A DNA stretch of 64,000 nucleotides from Tepidamorphus sp. (GCA_028280885.1 JANQKY010000085.1:1-64000); one strand, 5' to 3'; shown: positions 24,816 to 33,511, counted from the first letter of the stretch. Notes: a model not told the origin generated them from the sequence alone. Translations and numbers: made by a program.

Positions 24816-26017
24816 TCGAGCTGACAGTCACGTCCATCCCGTTCGTCCTGCGGGTTCTCTATCTGCGCTGGAGAGGCCGGCCGATCACGCTCTACAACGT
24901 GCATGTCGCGCTGTTCGCCTGGCTGGCGCTCGCCTTCATCGTGTTCTTCACCGTGTTCTACTATTACCCGAAATCCTATACGGGCTTCGTGCCGTTCCGC
25001 ACGGTGCCGGTGGTCAGCGAAAACGGCGGCACCGTGACCAGCATCGCGGTCGACAACGGCAGTCGCGTGGAACCCGGCCAGGTGCTGTTCACGGTGAACG
25101 ATGCGACCGAACAGGCCGCCGTGAAGACCGCCGAACTCAAGCTTGCCGAAGTCGACAAATCCTTCGCCGCGGCCGAGGCGCAACTGCGCGCCGCCGAGGC
25201 GTCGCTGGCGCGGGAGCAGGCAATTCTCAAGCAGGCCGCCCAGCTGTTCGACGATCAGGAGGTGCTGCGCAGCCGCGGGTCATCGGCCTTCAGTCAGAAC
25301 CAGTACGAAGCCGCCGTCGCCGACAAGTCGGCCGCCGAAGCCAAGGTGGCGCAGGCGGAGGCCGAGGTCGACCAGGCAACCACGCAGCTCAACGAGGTGC
25401 TGCCGGCCCAGCGCGAAAGCGCCAATGCCGCGCTCGAGCAGGCGCAGGTGGAACTGGACAAGACGGTGGTCCGGTCCGAGGTGAACGGCGTCATCGATCA
25501 GCTGACCCTGCATGTCGGCGCCCGGGCGTCGCAGATCGCGATGAGCCCGGCGATGCTGATCATCCCCGATCGCGACGAAGCCCATCCCAGGCGCGTCTTT
25601 GCCGGGTTTTCGCAGGTTGCCCGCTCGGTCCTCTATGTTGGCATGCCGGCGGAGGTCGCCTGCGACACCAACTTCAACGTCGCGATGGTCAATTCCGTCC
25701 TGCCGGCACGCATTGCCGCGATCCAGCCCGAGATCGCCGCAGGCCAGGTGACGGCGACCGGGCAATTGCTCGAGCCTTCGCAATTCGCCACGCGCGGCGA
25801 GGTCGCCGTCGTTATCGAGATGGTCTACCCGGAGCACGAGGAGATCCTGATCAACGGAAGCGGCTGCATCGTCCAGACCTATTACCGCAATCTCGGTCAC
25901 GGCCTCCCGGCCCATATCCTGGGCGGGCTCGGCATCATCAAGGCCTGGGGGCTGCGCATCAAGGTCTGGATCGCGCTGGTCACCGGCGTCGGCCTGGCCG
26001 GCGGCGGCGGACATTAG
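24812..26017 (+). CDS. HlyD-family membrane fusion protein (YiaV-like)
   Basis: 401 residues. A membrane anchor at about residues 28-48 (VALFAWLALAFIVFFTVFYY) is followed by a lipoyl half-motif (VVSENGGTVTSIAVDNGSRV), a coiled-coil hairpin at about 90-220 (Ala/Glu/Gln-rich), the second half (VVRSEVNGVIDQLTLHVGAR) and a beta-barrel region. The C-terminus has a second hydrophobic segment (VWIALVTGVGLAGGG). Overlap by four bases with the DUF3302 gene. No ABC or RND pump gene adjoins it, so its transport partner, if any, is elsewhere. YiaV-like by neighbourhood and domain order. Confidence 0.85.
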   Translation: MIELTVTSIPFVLRVLYLRWRGRPITLYNVHVALFAWLALAFIVFFTVFYYYPKSYTGFVPFRTVPVVSENGGTVTSIAVDNGSRVEPGQVLFTVNDATEQAAVKTAELKLAEVDKSFAAAEAQLRAAEASLAREQAILKQAAQLFDDQEVLRSRGSSAFSQNQYEAAVADKSAAEAKVAQAEAEVDQATTQLNEVLPAQRESANAALEQAQVELDKTVVRSEVNGVIDQLTLHVGARASQIAMSPAMLIIPDRDEAHPRRVFAGFSQVARSVLYVGMPAEVACDTNFNVAMVNSVLPARIAAIQPEIAAGQVTATGQLLEPSQFATRGEVAVVIEMVYPEHEEILINGSGCIVQTYYRNLGHGLPAHILGGLGIIKAWGLRIKVWIALVTGVGLAGGGGH

Positions 26018-26064
26018 GCCGATGTGATCGGCTCCGGCGTGTCGGGGCAAGGGGGGCATCGATT

Positions 26065-26874
26065 TCAGCGCTTTCGCGTGTCGGGCAGAAGGCCGGCCTG
26101 CATGGCGGCATCCAGATAAGTGCGGCTGACCGGGATCTCCCGGCCGTCGGACATCGTCAAAAACCCTCTGGAATCCCGTCTGCGCGCCTTTCGCACCTCG
26201 GCCAGGGCCACCCAGTGCGATCTGTGCACCTGCAGCCCCTCGGTCGGGGCCGTCTCGGCGATTGCGTCGCTGAACCGCAGCAGCACGAGTTCCGTGCCGC
26301 CGGACGTGACGACTTCGACGTAGTGGTCGCGAACCGAAAGAGAGATCAGCCTGCCGCGTTTTTCAAGCGGCAGTCGCTTGACGATCCTGGGCTCGCGGTC
26401 CTGTCCGCTCGCGTTGGAAGGCTGCCTTGCGATCTGCGTCTCGACAAGCCTGATCGCAAACGAGATCGCGACTGTGATCGCGACAATCTGGATCAGAAGA
26501 CGCCCATAACACCAGGCACAACCGGGATCGTAGTTGAAGGTCGCGATGTTGAAGACGACGACCTCGGCAAAGATCACCAGTCCGCTCGCGATCCCGGCGG
26601 CCAGCAGGCGCATCCAGTGCGGGAGACTGCGTGAAAGCGCCGATTCCGTCAGAGCCGACAGGCCGGCGAATGTCAGGAAGCTGAACCCGACCAGAAGCGT
26701 CCAATAGACGATGCGCGGCACAAGCCGCATCACGTCGCTGGTTTCAAACGGCCCGGCGATTCCCAAAACCAGCCCGGTCGCCACGATCACGGCCCAGAAT
26801 ACCGGGCTGCGCGCAAACCGATGCAATTCGCGCTTCGCGGATTGCACGGCGCTGCTGTCCGGGCGCTTGTTCAT
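26065..26874 (-). CDS. Membrane-anchored LytTR-domain transcriptional regulator
   Basis: 269 residues from ATG 26874. Four hydrophobic segments in the N-terminal half (FWAVIVATGLVLGIAG, IVYWTLLVGFSFLTFAGLS, LAAGIASGLVIFAEVVVF, LLIQIVAITVAISFAIRLV) place it in the inner membrane. Residues about 170-265 form a LytTR DNA-binding domain: LISLSVRDHYVEVVTSGG, then LQVHRSHWVALAEVRKARR and GREIPVSRTYL, all conserved positions of the family. It probably senses a membrane or envelope condition and binds DNA directly. Divergent from the acyltransferase gene with 135 bp between, and convergent with the HlyD-like gene. The reading frame continues upstream only as an antisense shadow of the acyltransferase. 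Confidence 0.88.
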   Translation of the reverse strand: MNKRPDSSAVQSAKRELHRFARSPVFWAVIVATGLVLGIAGPFETSDVMRLVPRIVYWTLLVGFSFLTFAGLSALTESALSRSLPHWMRLLAAGIASGLVIFAEVVVFNIATFNYDPGCAWCYGRLLIQIVAITVAISFAIRLVETQIARQPSNASGQDREPRIVKRLPLEKRGRLISLSVRDHYVEVVTSGGTELVLLRFSDAIAETAPTEGLQVHRSHWVALAEVRKARRRDSRGFLTMSDGREIPVSRTYLDAAMQAGLLPDTRKR

Positions 26875-27009
26875 TCCGTTCACGTATTCGCTGTCGCCAA
26901 GGGGACGTCGGGCCTGCCAGCAGGTTGCCCGACACCGAACCTCTATAGCGAAAGGCGTGAGAATGACACCAGAGCCATTGTTGCGGGCTCCGGCGCGGCG
27001 GGATTGTCG

Positions 27010-28164
27010 ATGAGATGGCACGGCCTGGACCTGCTGCGCGCGTTCGCCATGCTTCTGGGGCTGGTTATCCATGCGTGCCTGCCCTTTACCAACCCCGAGG
27101 TCAACGACTGGGTGCCGGTGGCGGCCTACGATGTGCCCGAGGCGCATTGGCTCACATGGCTGACGACCATGTGGATTCATGTCTGGCGCATGCCCGCCTT
27201 CATGCTTCTTGGCGGCTTCTTCGCCGAACTGATGATCCGGAAACGCGGCCCCGGCGTCTTTCTGCGGGATCGCCTGCTGCGCGTTTTCGGCGGCATGGTA
27301 GTGTTTTCGCTGTTCTTTTCGCTCGTTATGAATCTGGACTGGGGTGTCCTGGACTATTTGTGGTTCCTGTGGATCCTTTTCCTGTTCAGCCTGATTGCCG
27401 CCTTGACGCATTGGCTGCGTCTGACCGGGATTTTTCACCGGTTCGACAGGCTTTTCGCACACCCGGCGCGACTGATCTGGCTTATCCTCCCGATCACGCT
27501 CGTCAACTATATCGGCCGCATCGAGGGGCTGATCAGCATCATTCCCCATCGCATCTGGGATGAGCCCTTCACCGCCCTGGCGACCTATGCGGTGTTCTTC
27601 CTGCTGGGCCAGGGCCTGTTTCATCACCAGGCGCTGCTGAACCGGTTCCAGGATCGCGATCTCCGGATCCCGCTGCTGATTGCGGGTCTGCTGCTGTTGG
27701 GACTGGCCGGCGGCAACTGGGTGGCAAGGCCGCTGGACGCGATCAGCCCGGACGGCACGAAACTGATGATGAGTTTCCTGACCGCCTGCCTGAGCCTCAC
27801 CTGGACCTTCTGCATGATCGGTTTTGCGCTCTACGCTCTTCGAGACCGTTCGCCGATCATCGACTGGATCGTTCTGCTATCCTACCCGGTCTATGTGTTG
27901 CACTTCTATCCGATCGTGATCCTGACGGGCCTTCTGATTTCTCTCGGGACGCCGCAAGGACTGGCTATCGTGGGCGGGGTGGCGCTTTGCTTTGCGCTGT
28001 GCGCGACGGTCTATCTGGTCTTCCTGCGCTGGACGCCGGTGGACTGGATATTGAGCGGCTATTCGAAGAGCCGGTTTACCGCGGCGATGATCGGCGCTCT
28101 CGGGGTGTCTTTGCCCCGTGCCGACGATGCCGGCGGCCGATCCTCGAAACCGGGGTCACGCTGA
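27010..28164 (+). CDS. Membrane acyltransferase (acyltransferase family 3, OpgC-like)
   Basis: 384 residues with about ten membrane segments. It begins MRWHGLDLLRAFAMLLGLVI, the conserved (R)xxxLDxLRAxAxxxV start of acyltransferase-3 proteins, and HACLPF follows, with the catalytic-type histidine. WFLWILFLFSLIAAL, YAVFFLLGQGLF, and LSYPVYVLHFYPIVIL (a typical late segment) are all family features. Such enzymes O-acylate periplasmic glucans, O-antigen or peptidoglycan; the acceptor is unknown. ATG 27010; upstream in-frame sequence has no family match. The divergent LytTR gene may regulate it. Confidence 0.85.
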   Translation: MRWHGLDLLRAFAMLLGLVIHACLPFTNPEVNDWVPVAAYDVPEAHWLTWLTTMWIHVWRMPAFMLLGGFFAELMIRKRGPGVFLRDRLLRVFGGMVVFSLFFSLVMNLDWGVLDYLWFLWILFLFSLIAALTHWLRLTGIFHRFDRLFAHPARLIWLILPITLVNYIGRIEGLISIIPHRIWDEPFTALATYAVFFLLGQGLFHHQALLNRFQDRDLRIPLLIAGLLLLGLAGGNWVARPLDAISPDGTKLMMSFLTACLSLTWTFCMIGFALYALRDRSPIIDWIVLLSYPVYVLHFYPIVILTGLLISLGTPQGLAIVGGVALCFALCATVYLVFLRWTPVDWILSGYSKSRFTAAMIGALGVSLPRADDAGGRSSKPGSR

Positions 28165-28306
28165 GCGTCAGCCTCGTGTCGGGCAAGACCGAGGTGTCGG
28201 CACGGCCTGAAAGTTTGAGGCGGGCCTTTATCGGTCCGCCGGAAAGCGACAGACTGGGCTCCCGCCGTACCGCGACGCCTTGCCACGCCCCTTGAGGCTC
28301 CTGCCC

Positions 28307-29473
28307 ATGAAGATCACCGCCGTCACGAGCCACGTACTGCAGTGCGACATGCCCGAAGTGCTCGGCTACTCGCAGCAGTTCTATTCCAGGCGCACCGCTC
28401 ATCTCGTCGAGGTCGAAACGGACGAGGGCGTCACCGGCTGGGGCGAGTGTTTCGGGCCGGGCAATATCGCGCTGGCCAACAAGGCGATCGTCGAGCGGGT
28501 GATCGCGCCGATGATCCTCGGCGCCGATCCGCTTGACCGCGACGTGCTTTGGCACAAGGCCTACAACCTGATGCGCGATCACGGCCAGAAGGGCATGCCG
28601 CTGCAGGCGCTGTCCGGCGTCGATATCGCGCTGTGGGACATCGCCGGACAGGTCGCGGGCCTGCCGATCCACAAGCTGATCGGCGGAGCGCATCGCGACC
28701 GCGTGCCGGTCTATGGCTACGGCATGATGCTGCAGCGCGAGCCGGTCGACGATCTCGTCGCGCGCTTTGCCGAGGAGGCCGCCGCGATCCGGGAGATGGG
28801 TTTCGTTGCGGCCAAGATGAAGGTCGGACTGTCGCCGGCCGACGATATCCGGCTGGCGGAGGCTGTCCGGCGCGGGGTGGGCGAGGCCTATCCCTTCATG
28901 GTCGACGCCAATCATTGCTACACGACGCCCGATGCCTTCCATGTCGGCCGCGCGCTGGAGGAACTCGGCGCCTACTGGTTCGAGGAGCCGGTCGCGCCGG
29001 AGGATCATGACGGCTATGCCGACCTGCGCGCCGGGCTGACGGTCAACATCGCCGGCGGCGAGGCGGAATACAATCGCTGGGGCTGGCGGGCGCTTCTGGA
29101 GCGGCGCGGCCTCGACATCGCCCAGCCGGAGGTCTGCGCGCTCGGCGGCATCTCGGAATACCTGCGGGTTCTGGCGCTCTGCCACGCCCATTTCACGCCG
29201 GTGGTCAACCATGTCTGGGGGTCCGGCATCGCGGTTGCCGCGAACCTGCAGCTTCTCGCCGCCATGCCGCCGCTGCCCGGCGCCATGCATCCGCGCGAGC
29301 CCTGGCTTGAATTCGATACGACCGAGAACCGTTTCCGCGACGACCTGCTGACCGAGCCGCTGAACATCCAGGCCCAGGTCAGGGAGAGCGGCGGCAGCGT
29401 GCCGGTGCCGGATGGCCCCGGCCTCGGGGTGACGCCGGACCGGGACTTCGTCGAGGCTCACCGGATCGCGTGA
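28307..29473 (+). CDS. Mandelate racemase/muconate-lactonizing (enolase) superfamily dehydratase
   Basis: 388 residues. AAKMKVG (K-x-K near residue 170) gives the catalytic base, VDANH, FEEPV and GGEAEYN supply the three acidic metal ligands, and NHVWGSG has the second catalytic His. K-x-K with His is the mandelate racemase subgroup, whose members are mostly acid-sugar dehydratases such as galactarate, gluconate or fuconate dehydratase. The exact substrate cannot be told. ATG 28307 follows GAGG. The gene stands alone between the acyltransferase and the convergent SUMF1-like gene, but agrees with the sugar-acid theme of 16-24 kb. Confidence 0.88.
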   Translation: MKITAVTSHVLQCDMPEVLGYSQQFYSRRTAHLVEVETDEGVTGWGECFGPGNIALANKAIVERVIAPMILGADPLDRDVLWHKAYNLMRDHGQKGMPLQALSGVDIALWDIAGQVAGLPIHKLIGGAHRDRVPVYGYGMMLQREPVDDLVARFAEEAAAIREMGFVAAKMKVGLSPADDIRLAEAVRRGVGEAYPFMVDANHCYTTPDAFHVGRALEELGAYWFEEPVAPEDHDGYADLRAGLTVNIAGGEAEYNRWGWRALLERRGLDIAQPEVCALGGISEYLRVLALCHAHFTPVVNHVWGSGIAVAANLQLLAAMPPLPGAMHPREPWLEFDTTENRFRDDLLTEPLNIQAQVRESGGSVPVPDGPGLGVTPDRDFVEAHRIA

Positions 29474-29480
29474 GCGAGAC

Positions 29481-30167
29481 TTATATCTTCGGCGGGGCGC
29501 GGTCGCTCACCAGCCGCAGGCCCATATAGGCCGGCGGATCGCCGACCTGGCAGCCGCCATTGGCGGGATCGCGGGTGAAGACGGTGATCACCGCCTCATG
29601 CTGGCCGCTCGCCCAGAAGGCGGGGCAACGATCGTCGGCCATGTCGTCATAGTAGCAGTCCGACGTCCATTCCCAGACCGGTCCCTTCAAATCGGCGATC
29701 CCGGTCCGCCGGTTTGCGAACGTGCCTGAGGCTCGCAGGGTTGCAGTCGAGGTCCGGCCGGGTCGGGCGGACGCCGGCTTGCGTTTCCCGGCCCGCCGGG
29801 GTGCGGCCATCGCCTTCCATTCGGCACGCGTCGGCAGGCGCAGCGGGTGGCCGGTCTCTGCGGTGATCCAGGCGAGATACTCCTGGGCGTCGAGCCAGCT
29901 TATGCCGGTTGCCGGCGTCGCCTCCGGGTCCAGGCCCGGCCGAGCGTCCAGTTCGAGCGCGCAGGCACCCGCATCGGCGCAGCGGTTCCACTCCGCGACA
30001 GTCACTTCATGGCGTGCGACATAGACTTTGCCGGTCCGGCCGTTCAGGGGCTCGGCGGCGAAGGCCGGCAGGTCAACGTCTGCCGGGGCCAGCCCCAGCG
30101 AGGCGACGCCGGCAGCCGACACCAGGACTGCGCCCACGCAGACGGGCACCAGAATGCGAAACGTCAC
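29481..30167 (-). CDS. Short SUMF1/FGE-sulfatase-domain protein
   Basis: 228 residues. An N-terminal hydrophobic segment (ILVPVCVGAVLVSAAGVASL) suggests export or anchoring. The rest follows the formylglycine-generating-enzyme/SUMF1 pattern: VYVARHEVTVAEWNRC, ATGISWLDAQEYLAWI, LRLPTRAEWKAMA, VWEWTSDCY and YMGLRLV. It is shorter than FGE, and I do not see the paired cysteine motif needed for sulfatase activation, so it is probably a structural or ligand-binding SUMF1 relative, not an active FGE. Convergent with the enolase-family gene (seven-base gap). Confidence 0.72.
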   Translation of the reverse strand: MTFRILVPVCVGAVLVSAAGVASLGLAPADVDLPAFAAEPLNGRTGKVYVARHEVTVAEWNRCADAGACALELDARPGLDPEATPATGISWLDAQEYLAWITAETGHPLRLPTRAEWKAMAAPRRAGKRKPASARPGRTSTATLRASGTFANRRTGIADLKGPVWEWTSDCYYDDMADDRCPAFWASGQHEAVITVFTRDPANGGCQVGDPPAYMGLRLVSDRAPPKI

Positions 30168-30269
30168 GGCTTGAAGATCCCAACTCTGTTAACGCCGCCG
30201 GCAAGCCTGCAGTCGATTGGGACCATATGATGGCGACGGGGACAGCGGGACAGGCGCCCGAAACGAAAG

Positions 30270-30293
30270 GGTCCGGAGCTTCCGCCCCGGACC
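30270..30293 (-). terminator. Candidate terminator after tauC
   Basis: On the minus strand GGTCCGG (30293-30287) pairs with CCGGACC (30276-30270), followed by CTTTCGTTTCG. It lies about 40 bp past the tauC stop codon. Confidence 0.55.
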
Positions 30294-30334
30294 ATGTCTT
30301 TACTGTTGCGACGGCGCAGGCGCTGCCGCACGCG

Positions 30335-31600
30335 TCAGCTGCGGCCCTTCCAGGGCACCAGCCAGTTCTCCGCCCGGCGCATCAAAACGTCGATGGCGAA
30401 GCCGATGATGCCGATCAGGATGATGCCCATGATGACGATATCGGTGAGCTGGAACTTCGAGGCCGCGACGATCATCTTGCCCGCCCCGGTCTCTGCGGCG
30501 ACAAGCTCGGCGGCGACCACCGTGCCCCAGCACACGCCCATCGCGACGCGCGCGCCGGTGAAGATTTCGGGCAGCGAGTTGGGCACGATGACATGCAGCA
30601 GGATCTGCCATTTCGACGCACCGAGCGAATAGGCGGCGTGGATTTTCGTGATGTTGACGCCGGAGACGCCGGCTCGGGCCGCGATGATCATGATCCACAG
30701 CGCCGCCAGGAACAGCAGGATGATCTTGCCGGTCTCGCCGATGCCGAACCAGATGATGACGAGCGGAATGAGCGCCAGCGGCGGCACCGGGCGCATGAAC
30801 TCGACGATCGGGTCGAACCAGCCGCGGAACCAGCCCGACAGGCCCATCGCATAGCCCAGCGGGATGCCGATGATGCTGCCGACGACGAAGCCGGCGATGA
30901 CCCGCAACAGCGAGGAGGCGACGTGCTCGAACAGCGTGATGCCCTGATAGCCGTCGCCGTAGATGTCGACGAACTGCGTCCAGACGGCCTCGGGCGAGGG
31001 CATCCAGATCGGCTCCATCTGCATGCCCTTGTGCGGCGTGAAGTTGAGCGATCCCTTCGGCGTCAGCGCCACCGAGCCGTCCCCGACCGCCACCGGCTCG
31101 CCCACCGCAATCGGCTTGCCGTCGACCGCGGTGATCTCGAAGCCTTCCGCGTCGCTGCCCTCGTCATTGCTCTGGACGCGGATCAGGCCGCTGCGCCAGG
31201 CGCCGACCTTGCCGATATCGTTCTTGGCAAAGCCCTCGCCGGGGTCGACGTCGGGAAGCGTCACGTCGTCGCCGACCTTGTGGACGAAGACGGAGACGGT
31301 GCCCGTGTCGGTCTCGCCCGCTGCGTTCTTGGCGGTATAGGTGAACTGGGTCTCGCCGATGAACGGTCCGGGCACATGGAACGGCACCAGGTTCGAGCCG
31401 GTGAACGCGCCCCAGATCAGGAAGATGGTAACGACGGAGATGACCGAGGCGACCCGGTTCGCCTTGACCGCGCTCTCGTCGCCGAAGGTGACGGTCTTCA
31501 GGCTGGTGAAGTCAACCGTCGCGGCGATCCGCATGGTGATCAGCCGGACGATCAGGAAGGCGACGATGAAGATGACGATGTAGCTGACCAGAATAATCAT
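30335..31600 (-). CDS. tauC: Taurine/sulfonate ABC transporter permease with periplasmic insertion
   Basis: 421 residues, about 140 more than a standard TauC/SsuC permease. Segments at 1-20 and 50-68 are hydrophobic. About residues 80-195 form an inserted periplasmic domain: FTYTAKNAAGETDTGTVSVF, then IRVQSNDEGSDAEGFEITAV and SVALTPKGSLNFTP, closely like VCBS/cadherin-like Ig repeats of adhesins. From residue 196 the permease resumes with IWMPSPEAVWTQF, HVASSLLRVIAGFVVGSIIG, and the cytoplasmic EAA loop (AAYSLGASKWQILLHVIVPN). Imports taurine with TauA and TauB. Overlaps tauB by four bases (ATGA). Substrate call rests on adjacency to tpa and xsc. Confidence 0.88.
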   Translation of the reverse strand: MIILVSYIVIFIVAFLIVRLITMRIAATVDFTSLKTVTFGDESAVKANRVASVISVVTIFLIWGAFTGSNLVPFHVPGPFIGETQFTYTAKNAAGETDTGTVSVFVHKVGDDVTLPDVDPGEGFAKNDIGKVGAWRSGLIRVQSNDEGSDAEGFEITAVDGKPIAVGEPVAVGDGSVALTPKGSLNFTPHKGMQMEPIWMPSPEAVWTQFVDIYGDGYQGITLFEHVASSLLRVIAGFVVGSIIGIPLGYAMGLSGWFRGWFDPIVEFMRPVPPLALIPLVIIWFGIGETGKIILLFLAALWIMIIAARAGVSGVNITKIHAAYSLGASKWQILLHVIVPNSLPEIFTGARVAMGVCWGTVVAAELVAAETGAGKMIVAASKFQLTDIVIMGIILIGIIGFAIDVLMRRAENWLVPWKGRS

Positions 31601-32400
31601 GCCGAGCCCTCCGCGCGTCCCATGATCTCTTCTTCCATTTCCCAGATCATCGACAGGATTTCGTCGCGGGTGTCGGCGAAACCATCTTCCTTCTTGATCT
31701 CGCGCAGGTCGGCGTTCACCGCGCTGTCGGCGAAGGGCAGGGTGTATTCCTTGTGGATGCGTCCCGGCCGCGGCGCCATCACGATAAGGCGCTCGCCCAG
31801 CAGCAGCGCCTCCTCGACCGAATGGGTGATCAGGATGACCGTCTTGCCGGTCTCCTTCCACAGCTTGAGGACGAGGCCCTGCATCTTCTCCCGCGTCAGC
31901 GCGTCAAGCGCGCCGAGCGGCTCGTCCATCAGGATCACGTCCGGCTCGTTGGCGAGGCACCGGGCGAGCGCGACGCGCTGCTGCATGCCGCCCGAGAGTT
32001 CGTACACCGCCTTTTCCTTGAAGTCCTGCAGGCCGACGATTTCCAGGAGATGGTCGGTGATGCCGTCGCGCTCGGCCTTCGGCATGCCTTTCATGCGCGG
32101 GCCGAAATCGACGTTGGAGCGGACGTTCATCCATTCGAACAGGGCGCCCTTCTGGAACACCATGCCGCGTTCGGGATCCGGGCCGGTGACCTGATGGCCG
32201 TTCAGGATGACCTCGCCCTCGGTCGGTGCGAGAAAGCCCGCGACGATGTTCAACAGCGTCGTCTTCCCGCAGCCGGACGGTCCGAGGACGGACATCAGTT
32301 CGCCGTCCTTTAACTCAAGCGATACGTCCTTCAATGCCTGGACGGCGGTGCCGTTGGGCAGATCGAACCGCATCGACAGTTTCTCGATCGACAGTCCCAC
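31597..32400 (-). CDS. tauB: Taurine ABC transporter ATP-binding protein
   Basis: 267 residues from GTG 32400, which follows AAAGGGGGAGTGGCGC on the minus strand. An upstream ATG at 32448 would add 16 residues not typical of the family. Walker A GPSGCGKTT (about 40-48), Q-loop VFQKGALFEW, signature LSGGMQQRVALARC, Walker B VILMDEPLGALD and H-loop VILITHSVEEA. Energises taurine uptake through TauC. The gene starts 112 bp after tauA, with a strong hairpin between them, and overlaps tauC by four bases. Confidence 0.93.
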   Translation of the reverse strand: MGLSIEKLSMRFDLPNGTAVQALKDVSLELKDGELMSVLGPSGCGKTTLLNIVAGFLAPTEGEVILNGHQVTGPDPERGMVFQKGALFEWMNVRSNVDFGPRMKGMPKAERDGITDHLLEIVGLQDFKEKAVYELSGGMQQRVALARCLANEPDVILMDEPLGALDALTREKMQGLVLKLWKETGKTVILITHSVEEALLLGERLIVMAPRPGRIHKEYTLPFADSAVNADLREIKKEDGFADTRDEILSMIWEMEEEIMGRAEGSA

Positions 32401-32450
32401 GCGCCACTCCCCCTTTTTGTAAGTTTTGTTTATCGGATTATTGAACAAAT

Positions 32451-32485
32451 AAGGGGCAGACGAAACGGCGGTTTCGCTGCCCCTT
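32451..32485 (-). terminator. Intercistronic hairpin between tauA and tauB
   Basis: AAGGGGCAG (32451-32459) and CGAAAC (32461-32466) pair with GTTTCG (32471-32476) and CTGCCCCTT (32477-32485) with one bulged A. On the minus strand ATTTGTTC follows. It is typical of partial terminators or RNA-stabilising hairpins that raise binding-protein levels over the other transporter subunits. Confidence 0.75.
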
Positions 32486-32512
32486 GCTGTTTTCTGGCGT
32501 AGCCGGAGACCT

Positions 32513-33511
32513 TTACATGCTGTTGGCTGCGCTCAGCGGGGCGGTATTGACGGCGCCGTCATAGGTGTCGCGCGCCTTCGGGATGCTGCCGGCATCCAGG
32601 AAGACCTTGGCGACGCCCTTCATGAATTCCTGCGATCCGCCGCCGAGCCACTTCTCGCTGAGCTGCTCGCCGACACCGGGGAACACGAAGGTCGCAAGCG
32701 TCGCCTCGGCATCCGCCTCCGACATGCCGGCATCCTTGGCGATCACCGGAAGCATCTCCGCCTTGTGCTCGCCCGAGTTCCACATCTCGTTGGCATCGGC
32801 CGTCACTTTGAGGAACTTGGCGAGCGTCTCCGAGGCCTCGGCGATGAAGTCGGCCGGCGCCGAGGTGACGTCGAAGACCAGGATGCCGAGCTCTTCCTTT
32901 TCCGCACCGGTCAACAGGACGTTGCCGTGCTCGACCATGCGCCTGAGCGCGCCGCCCCAGCCGCAGACCATGTCGAGGCTGCCCTGGGCGAACGCGGCCG
33001 CACCGTCCGGCGGCGCCATGTCGACGACTTCGAGCTTGTTCACGTCGACGCCGAAATGGTCCATCTGCTTGAGGAAGCCGTAATGGGCGGCGGTCCCCAT
33101 CGGCACGCCGACCTTCTTGCCTTCCAGTTCCTTGGCGCTGTTCTTGTCGATCTCGTGGCGTTCGGCGACGACGCAGTTGTCGTTGTCGGAATAGCTGACG
33201 GCGACGTCGACGATCTGCAGGTCCTGGCCAGCGGACGTCGCGACGACGAAGGGTGGCACGCCCTGGCTGACCGCGATCTGCACGTCGCCCGACGCCATCG
33301 CCGCCGACATGGCCGTGCCGGTGTCGAAGGACACCCAGTTGACCTTCTTGCCGAGCGCCTCGTCATACAGGCCCTTGGCTTTTGCGTACTGGAACGGCAT
33401 CGGCCACTCCAGGAAGTACGCAACCGTGATCTCGTCGGCCGCGGCGGCCGGCAGAGCGGCCATGAGCGCTGCCCCCGCAATCGCGCCGCGAAGCATGGAT
33501 TTCAAAGCCAT
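32513..33511 (-). CDS. tauA: Taurine ABC transporter substrate-binding protein
   Basis: 332 residues. Signal peptide MLRGAIAGAALMAALPAAAA, cleaved near AAA-DEIT. The mature protein follows the TauA/SsuA pattern: ITVAYFLEWPMPFQYAKAKG, VNWVSFDTGTAMSAAMASGD, ELEGKKVGVPMGTAAHYGFL and GWGGALRRM. It delivers taurine to TauBC in the periplasm. ATG 33511 follows AAGGAGAAGGGA, an excellent ribosome site. Divergent from tpa, sharing a 388-bp region with TauR-like boxes. Confidence 0.93.
   Translation of the reverse strand: MALKSMLRGAIAGAALMAALPAAAADEITVAYFLEWPMPFQYAKAKGLYDEALGKKVNWVSFDTGTAMSAAMASGDVQIAVSQGVPPFVVATSAGQDLQIVDVAVSYSDNDNCVVAERHEIDKNSAKELEGKKVGVPMGTAAHYGFLKQMDHFGVDVNKLEVVDMAPPDGAAAFAQGSLDMVCGWGGALRRMVEHGNVLLTGAEKEELGILVFDVTSAPADFIAEASETLAKFLKVTADANEMWNSGEHKAEMLPVIAKDAGMSEADAEATLATFVFPGVGEQLSEKWLGGGSQEFMKGVAKVFLDAGSIPKARDTYDGAVNTAPLSAANSM

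Noticed and set aside
24646..26634. 662-codon forward frame across the HlyD-like and LytTR genes
   Set aside because: Out of frame with the HlyD domains, and its end runs antisense through LytTR; Arg/Gly-rich without motifs.
29909..32194. 761-codon forward frame antisense to tauC and tauB
   Set aside because: Its charged translation mirrors codons of the transporter genes; tauB and tauC motifs are on the other strand.
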